A DNA stretch of 32,216 nt from JBATTK01 sp049670505 (GCA_049670505.1 JBATTK010000077.1:1-32216), one strand, 5' to 3'. Numbered from the stretch's first letter, positions 1 to 7,454 are shown. The notes: generated by a model not told the origin, from the letters alone. A program made the numbers and translations.

Positions 1-2
1 TG

Positions 3-71
3 GGAGCTTCTAAAAACGCCATGGAAGTCAATAGCGAGATATCTGTACCGACTCCAAAATTTATGGGCTAA
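3..71 (+). CDS. Possible C-terminal end of a gene entering from upstream
   Basis: The frame beginning at base 3 stays open for 22 codons, uses codons typical of the neighbouring genes, and ends in TAA at 69-71 with the residues ISVPTPKFMG. A second frame is also open from base 1 to 147, so the choice is uncertain. Too short to assign a family. Confidence 0.22.
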   Translation, partial: GASKNAMEVNSEISVPTPKFMG

Positions 72-170
72 AATCCAAATTCTAGGGTCAATTGGCCTAA
101 CATTTCTAAAAAACCACTATTTTAATTCCCGAAACTGGCAGTTTTGAGACAGACTGCCGTTATAAATAAG

Positions 171-869
171 TTGAAAAAAGCTATCATCATATTATTTTTA
201 CTCGGATTTTTCAACTCCTACGGACAGGAACTAGACGGAGTTTGGATGTCCTATAAAAATCAAATTATTGACAGTAGTAGAGCTTACACAAGCGGAGGCG
301 AAGGAATTTTAATTGATTTTGACAATTCAACTATGGGACATATAAGTTCTGATACCTTAGTTGACGTAAACTTCATTTTTAAGAAAAAGAAGGTCAAATT
401 AAAGGTTGATGGAATAAAAGGAAAAGGCAAGCTAAAAAAATACGGAAATGATTTGCTAGAAATGGATTCAGGACAAAATATGGCCCATATATTTCGGAAA
501 TTGGACTTGAATCACAAACTTAATAAAACAACAAAGGAAGTATCTAATTTCCTTGTAAACAACAGGTTTGAACCATTGAATGATTATACAGAAATCGAAT
601 TCAGCTTAGACCATTATTGGCTCGACAAAATGTTCGGAAAAAAAAGTAAAAAATTAAATCTATTAAATCATACGTGGGAGGACGATAATGGATTTTGGTA
701 TTTGAAAGAAGTTCAAGAAAATTATTTTCTAATATTTACATTAGGCCAAGTTGAAAAAAAGAATATCTATCAAATTATGGACATCAAAAGAGATGGACTA
801 AAGTTAAGGCCACTCCAAGAGACTGATTTTGGACTGAAAAGCATTATGGAATTAAAAACCTGTTTATAA
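171..869 (+). CDS. Exported hypothetical protein, cassette-like
   Basis: I do not recognise the family. The TTG at 171 gives a clean signal peptide (MKKAIIILFLLG, with cleavage likely after NSYG-Q), so I prefer it to the TTG at 144, which adds nine polar residues. The mature part is about 215 residues, rich in Lys, Asn and aromatic residues, and begins ELDGVW, a beginning common in small lipocalin-like or periplasmic beta proteins of Bacteroidota; that resemblance is weak. The gene is more AT-rich than the window core. Its stop codon lies at the edge of a 16-bp inverted repeat (875-890/981-996), and a GCCGTTATA motif sits just upstream of the start. This arrangement suggests a mobile integron-type cassette. 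Function unknown; likely periplasmic. Confidence 0.6.
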   Translation: MKKAIIILFLLGFFNSYGQELDGVWMSYKNQIIDSSRAYTSGGEGILIDFDNSTMGHISSDTLVDVNFIFKKKKVKLKVDGIKGKGKLKKYGNDLLEMDSGQNMAHIFRKLDLNHKLNKTTKEVSNFLVNNRFEPLNDYTEIEFSLDHYWLDKMFGKKSKKLNLLNHTWEDDNGFWYLKEVQENYFLIFTLGQVEKKNIYQIMDIKRDGLKLRPLQETDFGLKSIMELKTCL

Positions 870-1012
870 CAACAGTAACCGTTGCACAAGGCACGCAAAA
901 TTGGCGCCTCACATATAAGCTGACATGAAAAAAGCCTCTTAAAGAGGCTTATAGCGATCTGTTATTTCAATGATTACTGACTTGTGCAACGGTTACCTTT
1001 GTTGGCGTTAGT
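865..1012. repeat. Candidate attC-like recombination site (long inverted repeat)
   Basis: The arms GTAACCGTTGCACAAG (875-890) and CTTGTGCAACGGTTAC (981-996) are perfect 16-bp inverted repeats 90 bp apart. Just outside them lie TATAACAACA on the left and TTTGTTGGCGTTAG on the right, which pair imperfectly with extra unpaired bases, as integron attC sites do. The right boundary GGCGTTAGTT resembles GCCGTTATAA upstream of the first gene (157-166) and, on the minus strand, GACGTTAATT upstream of the second gene (1771-1782). At about 148 bp it is longer than most attC sites. No integrase is in the window. Alternative: an ordinary bidirectional terminator region. Confidence 0.4.
926..950 (-). terminator. 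Rho-independent terminator of the amidohydrolase gene
   Basis: AAGCCTCTT and AAGAGGCTT (932-940/942-950) form a 9-bp perfect stem around one base. On the minus strand it is followed by a run of T, so it terminates the gene ending at 1008. It lies in the loop of the larger inverted repeat. Confidence 0.7.
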
Positions 1013-1754
1013 TTTTTCTGTACCAATCGTTTGCGTTTTGATACAATATTCTTTTTTGCTCATCTTCGGAAAAATTATCCTTTACCCTTTTCAAATGTTC
1101 ATATGTGAAAGGTTCTTTTGCCCTTGTTGATGGTAAGTCCGTTCCGAACATTAAAGAATCAGGATTAATGGAGTAAATCTTTTTCATTATGGTAATTGGA
1201 TCGAAATCCAACCGTCCAAATCCTGTCGCCTTAATTTTCATATCCTTTTCAGCCCAATAGTACAAATCCATTAGTCCGGTTTTGGATAGTCCTAAATGGT
1301 CAATTGAAAATTTAGGAATTTGTTCAAGCGTTTTTTTTAGTTCCTTTAAGTCTTTGCTGTCAACATAAAGTTCTGTGTGCCACCCATAACTGTCATACAA
1401 TTTATTGGATAATTCCACCATATTCTCCAAACTTTCGGAACCTCCTCTTTTTAGGTTGAACCTAACCGCACGTATATTTGAATTATTTAATTTTTTTAGT
1501 TCACTGTTTTTCATTCCGATTGGAATATTCGCCACTCCAAAATAGTTTTTTCCAAATGTTTGAAGAGAATCAAGCAAGTATTCTTGGTCAAATTTTTGAA
1601 ACGAACCTGAAACTATCACTCCACCAACAATTCCAAAACCTTTGACATCTTTCCTATAATTTTCAACCGTAAAATCAGGTGGTAAATATCCATTATTTTC
1701 CGCCAAAGGAAATTTCGGATTAATGATGTGGAAATGTGAATCAAATATTTTCAA
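1008..1754 (-). CDS. Amidohydrolase-2 family metal-dependent hydrolase
   Basis: A 248-residue TIM-barrel hydrolase of the PF04909 type. It opens with the metal-binding HxH (H7, H9 in FDSHFHI), has the family's GWHTELY strand (H126), a third histidine in IDHLG (H153), and the C-terminal metal aspartate in FGTDLPS (D206). These are the expected ligands of a one- or two-metal site; the substrate cannot be told, but relatives hydrolyse or decarboxylate lactones and aromatic acids. There is no signal peptide, so it is cytosolic. The start is TTG, with no better in-frame start upstream. The gene is isolated, converges on its neighbour across an attC-like repeat, and has a GTTGACGTTA motif 16 bp upstream of its start, so it may be part of a cassette. 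Confidence 0.8.
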   Translation of the reverse strand: MKIFDSHFHIINPKFPLAENNGYLPPDFTVENYRKDVKGFGIVGGVIVSGSFQKFDQEYLLDSLQTFGKNYFGVANIPIGMKNSELKKLNNSNIRAVRFNLKRGGSESLENMVELSNKLYDSYGWHTELYVDSKDLKELKKTLEQIPKFSIDHLGLSKTGLMDLYYWAEKDMKIKATGFGRLDFDPITIMKKIYSINPDSLMFGTDLPSTRAKEPFTYEHLKRVKDNFSEDEQKRILYQNANDWYRKN

Positions 1755-1842
1755 TAGTAGTTTTTTTCAAATTAACGTCAACTTGTTTATATAGCTGTAA
1801 AATACATCTTTATACACCCAATTTAGCACAAAATAGATATAG

Positions 1843-2005
1843 AACTCATCTTGGGCTATTGTAATTTGCTGCAAAATCCTATTTTGCATCCAAATTTTGC
1901 CTTTTTCTCCCTCCGTCCGCCAACCGGCGGATGTAGCTTGAAAAAGCCTTCTTTTGAACACAAAACCTTGATTTTTCGCTTAAATGAAACAACTCAAGAT
2001 GAGTC
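1843..2005. repeat. Palindromic intergenic element, copy A
   Basis: The two halves are imperfect inverted repeats over their whole length: AACTCATCTTG at the left end matches CAAGATGAGTC at the right, and the middle is a perfect hairpin TCCGCC-AACC-GGCGGA (1916-1931). The same architecture, and related sequence such as TTTTGCAtCCA, GACACAAAA-like tracts and ATTTTTCGCTT, recurs at 28772-28933. The matching length (163 and 162 bp) and central hairpin suggest a dispersed MITE- or REP-like family. Confidence 0.6.
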
Positions 2006-2178
2006 CATATTGAGTACTCCTTATTTTATTTTAGTAAGAATTCATTTGTCAGTTACATTGTTCGATCTTTCGCTTTCAGGTCTTACCCTATTATATATTA
2101 CTCCTTTTGTTTTGTTAAAAACTAAGGGGAAATAGCAAGAGGATAACACGCTAAAGCGATGTTGTGATATATAAGCGA

Positions 2179-2363
2179 CTGTAATTGAGTAAATTACAGA
2201 TTAAACAAAGAAATGGTTTACCGCAAAACTAGGACAACCCCTCCGGAAAGCCCCATAAACAGGGAAGTCCACTGTCCTAGTCCGCCCTGAATTTACTTTT
2301 GGGCAGTAATTCAAAATGTGATATTGTCATGACAATCTTGCTTTGCTCCCGAAGGTCGCAAAG
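2179..2363. other. Cluster of hairpins, possible structured RNA or element remnant
   Basis: Five inverted repeats follow each other: CTGTAATT/AATTACAG (2179-2199), CTAGGACA/TGTCCTAG (2229-2280), GAATTTAC/GTAATTC (2289-2312), the 14-bp palindrome ATTGTCATGACAAT (2323-2336) and CTTTGC/GCAAAG (2341-2363). The part around 2230-2285 is more GC-rich than its surroundings. No known RNA family (tmRNA, RNase P, 6S, SRP) is recognisable. Confidence 0.35.
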
Positions 2364-2805
2364 AAAAATAGTAGCTGAAAAAACAACGAATGCTCCCTAT
2401 TTCGATTATTTTACTTTACGATTACCTATCTGGACACTATAAAATCGAAACAGGATCTGTGCGCAAGGTTTAAGGGTAAGCATTTGGGGGCTTTGGCTTT
2501 GTCTGTTCCAAAAAACGTTCGTTTTATGAGGTACCACATAAACTAAGCAAATCCGACTAAAGGGTTCATTTATAATCATTCTGTCACATTAAGTTTTGAT
2601 AGAGCGAGTTAATATCGTCATTAAGATTACCATAAGAGCAAATCTAACAATTCCAATATCCACCCATTCTTAGTTTGACTATCATATCAAGTATATTTAC
2701 AAATTGAAAATTCATTCGGTTTTTGATTTCACCTTCCAAACCATTTGTGCAAGAAAACTAATAGTTATAGTTTGATTTATGTAATTTGTAAACCAAATCC
2801 GATGG

Positions 2806-3387
2806 GTGGAAGAGAAAAAATTCATTGAAGCTTTACGGGAGGGAACCAATGAGGCCTATGGTCGATTGCTCGATGAATACCAACAAAAGGTATTCAGCAC
2901 TTGTATTTCTTTTGTGCCAAATAAAGAAGATGCGGAGGATATCGCGCAAGATGTGTTTGTAGAGGTCTTTAATTCCATTTCAAAATTTAAGGGAAATTCC
3001 AAACTGTCAACGTGGATATATCGCATATCCATCAACAAGAGTTTGGAATTTATTCGAAAGAAGAACACAAGAAAGCGTTTTGGGTTTAGGCAATCGCTAT
3101 TGGGGAATGATATTCCCATAGACAGAAGCTCCTATTTTACGGAGTTCAACCACCCGGGAATACAGCTAGAAAATAAAGAGAAAAGCGAAATTTTATTTGC
3201 AGCGATCAATAGGTTGCCAGAGGCACAGCGTATAGTATATACCCTTAACAAAATAGATGACCTGAGTCATCAGGAGGTATCCGAGATTACCAAAAAAAGC
3301 ATATCTTCAGTTGAATCTTTGATGTTCAGGGCAAAAAAGAATTTGCAAAAACTATTACATGATTATTATAAAAAAGACAGCAATTAG
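2806..3387 (+). CDS. ECF-type RNA polymerase sigma factor
   Basis: A 193-residue sigma-70 family protein with only regions 2 and 4. Region 2 covers about residues 16-90: the EDAEDIAQDVFVEVF helix at 41-55 contacts core polymerase, and LSTWIYRISINKSLEFIRKK follows for promoter melting. Region 4 (about 130-185) ends in the helix-turn-helix SHQEVSEITKKSISSVESLM (154-173) that reads the -35 element. The frame starts at GTG 2806; an ATG at 2802 is out of frame. The gene is followed at 53 bp by a membrane protein that fits an anti-sigma factor and then a Spy-like protein, the usual layout of an envelope-stress regulon. The same GTAAACCAA string precedes this gene and the next. Confidence 0.93.
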   Translation: MEEKKFIEALREGTNEAYGRLLDEYQQKVFSTCISFVPNKEDAEDIAQDVFVEVFNSISKFKGNSKLSTWIYRISINKSLEFIRKKNTRKRFGFRQSLLGNDIPIDRSSYFTEFNHPGIQLENKEKSEILFAAINRLPEAQRIVYTLNKIDDLSHQEVSEITKKSISSVESLMFRAKKNLQKLLHDYYKKDSN

Positions 3388-3440
3388 CGCAAGTTTTTTA
3401 TGTTAATGGCATCTTAAAAGAACGTATGTAAACCAAGCGA

Positions 3441-3770
3441 ATGGAAAGTAAAAGTAATATTGACCGCTTAGTAGAGGAAACGCTTGATAGTGTTTCAGGT
3501 ATTAAGGCCGTTAAAACACCTCCTTTTTTCAAGGACAAGGTGCTCAACAAAATGGTCCAAAGGAATATGGAAAAAGAAGATGGCGCATCCTATTTCAACT
3601 GGCTCACTCCTCGTTATCAGGCTGTAATCCTTATTGCCCTCGTTATTAGTAACACCGTTGCTTTGTTATCAAATACTATGGACAACAAATATGTGGAAAA
3701 AGTTGAGAACTTTGCCGAAGTATACGGACTTTCAGAAACGGATAAGGATTCATACTTCTACCAAAATTAA
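3441..3770 (+). CDS. Probable anti-sigma factor, single-pass membrane protein
   Basis: A 109-residue protein with an acidic/basic cytosolic N-terminus (about 1-58), one membrane segment (about 59-78, AVILIALVISNTVALL) and a short periplasmic tail. Size, topology and position directly after an ECF sigma factor fit the small, poorly conserved anti-sigma factors of Bacteroidota. It has no zinc-binding HxxxCxxC motif, so it is not a ZAS-type protein. It probably holds the sigma factor at the inner membrane until a periplasmic signal arrives. The next gene starts 5 bp after its stop, so the two are co-transcribed. The role is inferred from context. Confidence 0.7.
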   Translation: MESKSNIDRLVEETLDSVSGIKAVKTPPFFKDKVLNKMVQRNMEKEDGASYFNWLTPRYQAVILIALVISNTVALLSNTMDNKYVEKVENFAEVYGLSETDKDSYFYQN

Positions 3771-3775
3771 ATAGC

Positions 3776-4282
3776 ATGAAGAAAAATCTACTCTTATATA
3801 TTATTCTCGGGTTTTTGCTCGTAATGAACGGTTTCTTCTTGTTCAAACATTTTGGAACATCAGACAAAGCAAGGCCTCAAAGACATGGTCAGGCCAACTT
3901 TATTGCCGATCAGCTGGAGTTTGATGCAACACAATTGCAAAAATTTGAGGCACTTGACAGGGCGCATCGTGAAAAAATAAATTCGTTTCGTAGTGAAATT
4001 AGAGCTTCCAAGGATGCGTTGTTCGATAAGATATCTGATGAAAGTTTCAATGATTCGGAGATAGAGGCTATTTCTACAGAAATAGCAAATATGGAGAAAG
4101 TCAAAGCATTGGAGACCTTTCGATTTTTCAGTTCCGTTAGCGAAATATGTAACGAAAATCAAAAAAAACGTTTTAAGACAATAATAAAGGATGGTTTACG
4201 GCAACAAGGCCCTGCGGATGGTAACAGACCTCAAAACGGCTTAGGCCGTGAGCATAGACAACCGCCTCCCCCCAAAAATTAA
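3776..4282 (+). CDS. Spy/CpxP/ZraP-like periplasmic protein
   Basis: A 168-residue protein with an N-terminal membrane anchor or signal segment (about 4-22), then a long, charged, all-helical region (about 40-145) of the kind seen in LTxxQ-motif stress chaperones and heavy-metal sensors (DATQLQKFEALDRAHREKI, then paired E/K helices and NENQKKRFKTII). The tail is rich in Gln, Gly and Pro and ends PPPPKN. Relatives sit in the periplasm and bind unfolded proteins or metal, often feeding back on a sigma or two-component system. Here it follows a sigma/anti-sigma pair, so a sensor or feedback role is likely. There is a terminator 19 bp after its stop. Confidence 0.75.
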   Translation: MKKNLLLYIILGFLLVMNGFFLFKHFGTSDKARPQRHGQANFIADQLEFDATQLQKFEALDRAHREKINSFRSEIRASKDALFDKISDESFNDSEIEAISTEIANMEKVKALETFRFFSSVSEICNENQKKRFKTIIKDGLRQQGPADGNRPQNGLGREHRQPPPPKN

Positions 4283-4300
4283 AAACAGCTTGAAAGCGGT

Positions 4301-4330
4301 AGACCCTAACTATATTAGGGTCTTTTTTTG
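4301..4330 (+). terminator. Rho-independent terminator of the sigma factor operon
   Basis: AGACCCTAA/TTAGGGTCT (4301-4309/4315-4323) is a perfect 9-bp stem with a 5-base loop followed by seven T. It ends the 2806-4282 operon and separates it from the EF-hand gene. Confidence 0.9.
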
Positions 4331-4407
4331 TGCTTTTTTTAACAAAAGCTTGCACAAGTTTATTAAAACGATATCATCTAAACTATCAAATACGTAAAAT
4401 TAGAAAT

Positions 4408-4698
4408 ATGAAAATCAACACAGTTAAAACAGTTCTAGTGGCTTTCGGAATAATAGTATTCTTCTCTACAAGCTCTTTTGCACAATCTCAAAATCGACAG
4501 GAAAGAAAAGAACCACCCACATTTGAAGAGCTGATCGAACAGATGGATGCCAATGAAGACGGGAAACTTTCAAAAAGCGAAATCAAAGGACGCTTAAAAA
4601 AAGACTTTGAAAAAATTGATGCCGATGAAGACGGATTTATAACAGCGGAAGAATTTGAGAAAGCCCCGAAACCAGAAAGAGGGCCTAAAAGACAATAG
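4408..4698 (+). CDS. Exported EF-hand calcium-binding protein
   Basis: The ATG at 4408 gives a 96-residue protein with a signal peptide (KTVLVAFGIIVFFSTSSFAQ, about 7-26); the frame runs further upstream but that part crosses no good start. Two EF-hand loops are complete: DANEDGKLSKSE (47-58) and DADEDGFITAEE (71-82), each with Asp/Asn at positions 1, 3, 5, Gly at 6 and Glu at 12. It should bind two calcium ions in the periplasm or outside the cell. The tail is Lys/Pro/Arg-rich. It lies just after the Spy-like operon but behind a terminator, so it has its own promoter. Confidence 0.85.
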   Translation: MKINTVKTVLVAFGIIVFFSTSSFAQSQNRQERKEPPTFEELIEQMDANEDGKLSKSEIKGRLKKDFEKIDADEDGFITAEEFEKAPKPERGPKRQ

Positions 4699-4711
4699 CA
4701 CATTGCAAGCC

Positions 4712-4822
4712 ATGGGAGAATCTGTTTATACCTTTTTAAATAATAGCTTAGACTTTGAGGCGGTAATAAGAGAATTGAATGCGTATGTTTCACAACATGC
4801 TACAGCAGTAAGTGGTTATTAA
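4712..4822 (+). CDS. Small hypothetical ORF (36 residues)
   Basis: An ATG-started frame of 36 codons beginning MGESVYTFLNNSLDF and ending in SQHATAVSGY. Its composition is protein-like (an amphipathic helix around DFEAVIRELNAYV). It lies 13 bp after the EF-hand gene. I do not recognise it; it may be a real small protein or the tail of a decayed gene. Confidence 0.3.
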   Translation: MGESVYTFLNNSLDFEAVIRELNAYVSQHATAVSGY

Positions 4823-4866
4823 AGTAATCTGTAGACAAAAATCTAAGTTGGTTTGGTTATTGGTTG

Positions 4867-5031
4867 ATGAGGAAGGCTTCGCAAGAGATTGCGAAGCTTT
4901 TTCAAATTATGATACTGGCACAAGTTTTTCAAAAAAAATTACATCTAAGGCCTACTAATGAAGCCATAAAAGTTGATGGGAAAACGAATGCATTTTTAGG
5001 ATTAAAAGAGTTAATTCATTTTATCATTTAA
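4867..5031 (+). CDS. Small hypothetical ORF just before the SCO1-like gene
   Basis: A 54-codon frame (start ATG 4867, or ATG 4909 for 40 codons) ending in KVDGKTNAFLGLKELIHFII, two bases before the next start. The ending faintly recalls the C-terminal half of HPr-like folds (LHLRP...DGKTNAFLGLKEL), but the fold would be truncated. The upstream part overlaps a terminator hairpin, so only the 4909 start seems usable. Possibly a gene fragment. Confidence 0.25.
   Translation: MRKASQEIAKLFQIMILAQVFQKKLHLRPTNEAIKVDGKTNAFLGLKELIHFII
4876..4903 (+). terminator. Rho-independent terminator
   Basis: GCTTCGCAA/TTGCGAAGC (4876-4884/4889-4897) with a GAGA loop, followed by five T. It would end transcription from the EF-hand gene. 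Confidence 0.8.
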
Positions 5032-5033
5032 AG

Positions 5034-5729
5034 ATGAGATTGTTAGAGACAAATAAAATCAAGGTGGTTATGATTCTTGTAAGTACACTTCTTACAGGTT
5101 GTAAAAAAGAACGGAGTAAAGAGAACATTGTAGTTGAAGAAACGAGCAGAGTAGAATACCTGCCCTACTACAGCGATGAATCTTTTACACCTCATTGGCT
5201 GACCCCGAATAGTGAAGAAGTGAGGGAGTTTCATAAGATTCCGGATTTTAAATTGGTAAATCAATTGGGAGATACCATTACTCAAAAGACTTTTGAGGAC
5301 AAACTATATATTACCGATTTCTTTTTTACCACTTGTCCTGGTATTTGTTTAAAAATGACCGGAAATATGCAAAAACTGCAGGAAGAATTTTTAGAAGATT
5401 CCGAGATATTGTTATTGTCACATTCCGTGACGCCGTCAATAGACTCCGTTTCCGTTCTTAAAACGTATGCTGAAAGAAATGATGTTATCGATAACAAATG
5501 GCATTTGGTGACCGGCGACAAAATGGAAATTTACAACCTCGGGAGAAAACACTATTTCGTTGAGAATAATCTTGGGGTTCCAAAGGATATCAATGATTTT
5601 TTACACTCGGAAAATTTCTTGCTTATTGATAAAAACAAACATATTCGAGGAATATATAATGGCCTGAACAAGACATCTATCAGACAATTGATTACGGATG
5701 TGAAAACATTGAAAAAAGAAGAACTGTGA
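5034..5729 (+). CDS. SCO1/SenC/PrrC family lipoprotein
   Basis: A 231-residue thioredoxin-fold protein. The lipobox LLTGC puts the lipidated cysteine at residue 23. The SCO1 copper site is complete: CPGIC (C101, C105, the CxxxC motif) and the distal histidine in FLHSENF (H191). The strand DFFFTTCPGIC and the later FLLIDKNKHIRGIYNG strand match the family. Such proteins deliver copper to the CuA centre of cytochrome c oxidase or act as thiol-disulfide reductases, on the periplasmic side of the membrane. Here no oxidase gene is close, so the partner is unknown. Length is normal for Bacteroidota SCO proteins. Confidence 0.92.
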   Translation: MRLLETNKIKVVMILVSTLLTGCKKERSKENIVVEETSRVEYLPYYSDESFTPHWLTPNSEEVREFHKIPDFKLVNQLGDTITQKTFEDKLYITDFFFTTCPGICLKMTGNMQKLQEEFLEDSEILLLSHSVTPSIDSVSVLKTYAERNDVIDNKWHLVTGDKMEIYNLGRKHYFVENNLGVPKDINDFLHSENFLLIDKNKHIRGIYNGLNKTSIRQLITDVKTLKKEEL

Positions 5730-5746
5730 GATAGTCCTAAGTCTTA

Positions 5747-6388
5747 CTATCGCTCTTTGTATTTGACGTTTTCATCTTTCAGTCCATAACAAAGCGCGGC
5801 TTTTTTCATCCCAAAAATTCTACCTTCCCTAGCTTCGTAATTGGCATATAAAACGCCATTTTTTCTAAATGCCTGCTGTAAGCCTTCTTCTTTTCCCCCG
5901 ATTAAGTTCAGCTTTTTGTAAAGCTCGCCGGTTGGATACCATTTCTTTTGTTCTCCATGGGCCTTGCCTGTATGATAATTGAATTGTGCAATTAATACAT
6001 GTGCCGAATCTCCGGACCATATTTTTTTTTCGCCATGTAATTTCCCCTTGTAATAATTTGCAACATTTTTTAAATGCCCGTCAGGGTACCATTGCATAAA
6101 TTTGTTTTGCTTTTTACCATGCAAGATTCCGAACTTTTCTTTCATGGTACCATCTGGATAATAGCTGACCACGAATCCGGAATAGGGTCGATCGTTTAAA
6201 GTCCACAACGATTTTTGGTGATCATACTTTACCGCTGATTTTGAAACCATGGTTTCCGGCACTTCCAATAAGATATTATTCTCCAACAACATATCATCAT
6301 TACTCCTAATTGACGGTTTTTCTTTTTGTTCAGAACAACCTATCCATAGCAAGCTTAAAAACAAAATCGACCTAAATTTTATTCTCAT
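5747..6388 (-). CDS. YwqK-type repeat lipoprotein
   Basis: A 213-residue lipoprotein (lipobox LWIGC, C18). From about residue 60 it carries tandem repeats of roughly 22 residues, with signatures such as YYPDGTMKEKFGILHGKK, WYPDGHLKNVANYYKGKLHG and WYPTGELYKKLNLIGGKEEG. These are the MORN-like repeats of the YwqK family, which B. subtilis YwqK represents as an antitoxin. In Bacteroidota these repeats are common in surface or periplasmic lipoproteins of unknown role, so an antitoxin function should not be assumed; no toxin gene is adjacent. It converges on the SCO-like gene 17 bp away. Confidence 0.8.
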   Translation of the reverse strand: MRIKFRSILFLSLLWIGCSEQKEKPSIRSNDDMLLENNILLEVPETMVSKSAVKYDHQKSLWTLNDRPYSGFVVSYYPDGTMKEKFGILHGKKQNKFMQWYPDGHLKNVANYYKGKLHGEKKIWSGDSAHVLIAQFNYHTGKAHGEQKKWYPTGELYKKLNLIGGKEEGLQQAFRKNGVLYANYEAREGRIFGMKKAALCYGLKDENVKYKER

Positions 6389-6535
6389 TTTTAATGATTT
6401 TTACGCTCGTAGTTAGTGAACTCTACTTGAGCTAAGTATTAAATAGAAACCACCTGCAGTCAGAAGAAAATGCGAATGATGGTTTCTTTTGAATCTATAA
6501 TCTAATGAACTGGTTTAAACCAGTTCAATGTATTG

Positions 6536-7324
6536 TTACATAATACTATTAGGGGTACCCTGCAAATCAACAGCAAAAAGGGCGATTATAGATCCTAAAT
6601 AAAATTCATTTATAATATGATAATGATAAAATTCTTCGCCATCACTGTGTTGTGTTGATGAAGCATGTGCTCCTGAAACATCCAAGTCCGTTGGGTAATC
6701 TCCGGTTGAATTACATCTTCTTCCATAAATTAAAAACCCATCTGCCATAATACCCACCAATTTTTCATCATCATGGGAAAGCACTGTATTTTCAGGCACA
6801 TCGGAGGATTCTACGTGATAATGATAACCCGACGGGCCATTATGGGCCCCGGCATAATCAAATGTTTGGGCGATTTCTTCTTCTAAGGGCCTATTGGGTC
6901 CTTCGGTATCATTGAAAATAGGGACACCCGTTACAGAAATACCAATCGGGCCTAAGCCTGTAGCCGAACTAGAAGCCGCTATTTCTGGTGCAGACGGAAC
7001 GGTAACAACAAAACTACCACTTCCAATCCCACCAGGAGTTAAGTGTGAAGCCACGACCGGCTCTATATACAACGGTTCTGTAGTAGCCCAGTATGGAGAA
7101 GTGTGGTTTGGCAAACCATTTGAATCAATGGTAATTTCATCTCCGTCAAATGAAATGGTTACCGCATCGGGATTAAATTCATCAAATGCGGATAGTGGTG
7201 TACTGACCGCATCCGGTGTTCCATCTGTATCATCATCATCAGTATTTTCCGAATCACTGCTGCAGGATAAAATAAAAGCAATAGCTCCTAAAAAAAGGAA
7301 AAGAGTGAATTTTAAGTGTTTCAT
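6536..7324 (-). CDS. YHYH domain lipoprotein
   Basis: The ATG at 7324 gives 262 residues with a lipoprotein signal (KHLKFTLFLFLGAIAFILSC, C21); the frame extends 35 codons further upstream but that part is not a signal peptide. An acidic Asp-rich linker (about 27-36) follows. The core carries the name-giving motif twice in variant form: GYHYHVESSD and EEFYHYHIINEF, plus FLIYGRRCNSTGDYPTDLD between them. YHYH proteins are secreted or surface proteins of unknown biochemistry; the clustered histidines suggest metal binding. The gene stands alone. Serine- and acid-rich N-terminal linker is typical of outer-membrane-exported lipoproteins in this group. Confidence 0.85.
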   Translation of the reverse strand: MKHLKFTLFLFLGAIAFILSCSSDSENTDDDDTDGTPDAVSTPLSAFDEFNPDAVTISFDGDEITIDSNGLPNHTSPYWATTEPLYIEPVVASHLTPGGIGSGSFVVTVPSAPEIAASSSATGLGPIGISVTGVPIFNDTEGPNRPLEEEIAQTFDYAGAHNGPSGYHYHVESSDVPENTVLSHDDEKLVGIMADGFLIYGRRCNSTGDYPTDLDVSGAHASSTQHSDGEEFYHYHIINEFYLGSIIALFAVDLQGTPNSIM

Positions 7325-7454
7325 TTTTATATTTTTTTGATTAAAAAGAGTATTATGTAGAATTAGATGCTTTTTTACTCCATTTCTTGCGGTTATCCTT
7401 CGTTTTTTTGAATAGAGACTATTTGGCACTCAAAAAGCCAACCTAATTACATCC

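Larger units (their letters stand above)
1755..2805. other. Gene-free accessory stretch with hairpins
   Basis: About 1.05 kb with no convincing gene; the open frames at 1767-1961 (minus) and 1851-2135 (plus) run through a palindrome and have no family signature. It holds the 163-bp palindromic element (1843-2005) and a hairpin cluster (2179-2363). The last 300 bases are AT-rich and probably include the promoter of the sigma factor gene, though I find no exact TAnnTTTG box. Confidence 0.6.

Noticed and set aside
1767..1961. Minus-strand open frame of 64 codons
   Set aside because: It overlaps the arm of the palindrome and reads as low-complexity AT-rich sequence.
1851..2135. Plus-strand open frame of 94 codons
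   Set aside because: It runs across the palindromic element and has no family-like composition; probably a chance frame.
5730..5751. Small hairpin GATAGT/ACTATC between the SCO-like and YwqK-type genes
   Set aside because: The stem is only 6 bp and there is no T run; not enough for a terminator call.
5747..6388. Calling the YwqK-type protein an antitoxin
   Set aside because: No toxin gene is adjacent, and the protein is a lipoprotein, so it acts outside the cytosol.
6894..7340. Plus-strand frame of 148 codons inside the YHYH gene
   Set aside because: Antisense shadow; the minus-strand frame has the lipobox and YHYH motifs.
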